DNA from: an uncultured Bacteroidales bacterium
GTDB taxonomy: Bacteria > Bacteroidota > Bacteroidia > Bacteroidales > P3
Direction: 5' to 3'
NCBI GenBank assembly: GCA_937910265.1
Contig: CALEPD010000246.1
Coordinates: 1 to 5,574, forward strand
DNA: 5,574 nucleotides
This document shows, piece after piece, positions 5,555-5,574 of the stretch (position 1 is the stretch's first letter; the number at the start of each line of letters is the position of its first letter). The notes beneath the pieces are model-generated. The model did not search any database and was not told where the DNA came from. It worked only from the letters and a program-made list of their open reading frames with translations. Position numbers and translations under genes: made by a program.

Positions 5555-5574
5555 ATAGACTCGGTCGGTCGCTT

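Noticed and set aside
5415..5558. 47-codon plus-strand open frame beginning MASETGRKTK
   Set aside because: It lacks a promoter and ribosome site, spans all three hairpins and is unrecognised; kept only as part of the unresolved right-edge finding.

Overview
The window looks like ordinary housekeeping chromosome from a member of the Bacteroidetes, most likely order Bacteroidales. Four things point there. The proteins read as Bacteroidales-type versions of ThrS, AspS, MenA and MenG. None of the genes has a convincing Shine-Dalgarno sequence; the leaders are A-rich or C/A-rich instead. Two genes are preceded by a perfect TAnnTTTG -7 box, the hallmark of the Bacteroidetes primary sigma factor. 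A menaquinone operon (menA-menG) is present. I cannot name the genus.

Layout, left to right. (1) 1-232, minus strand: the N-terminal TGS domain of threonyl-tRNA synthetase, cut by the window edge, with its promoter at about 270-277. (2) 233-645: a divergent intergenic region with no gene I can support. (3) 646-1158, plus strand: a GNAT acetyltransferase resembling spermidine/spermine (diamine) N-acetyltransferases. (4) 1159-1445: a convergent gap holding an imperfect tandem repeat and a strong 12-bp hairpin terminator flanked by 9-bp direct repeats. (5) 3412 down to 1446, minus strand: a compact run menA, menG, mmcQ/yjbR with gaps of 7 and 22 bases, almost certainly one operon. (6) 3413-3569: a leader or intergenic stretch with a long hairpin. 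(7) 5327 down to 3570, minus strand: complete aspartyl-tRNA synthetase with a good promoter at 5362-5393. (8) 5435-5574: a minus-strand terminator hairpin and two more hairpins running into the window edge, perhaps the 3' end of an upstream transcript.

How the genes work together. MenA prenylates 1,4-dihydroxy-2-naphthoate and MenG methylates the resulting demethylmenaquinone, so the two adjacent genes encode the last two steps of menaquinone synthesis for anaerobic respiration. The MmcQ/YjbR-family protein that follows has no known role in that pathway. ThrS and AspS charge tRNAs; they are not neighbours, but they share an 11-bp promoter block at nearly the same distance from the start codon. 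I found no mobile element, CRISPR array, tRNA, rRNA or clear new system. The points worth a second look are small: the repeat-flanked hairpin, the menA leader, the hairpin cluster at the right edge and the conserved-looking menA-menG-mmcQ order.
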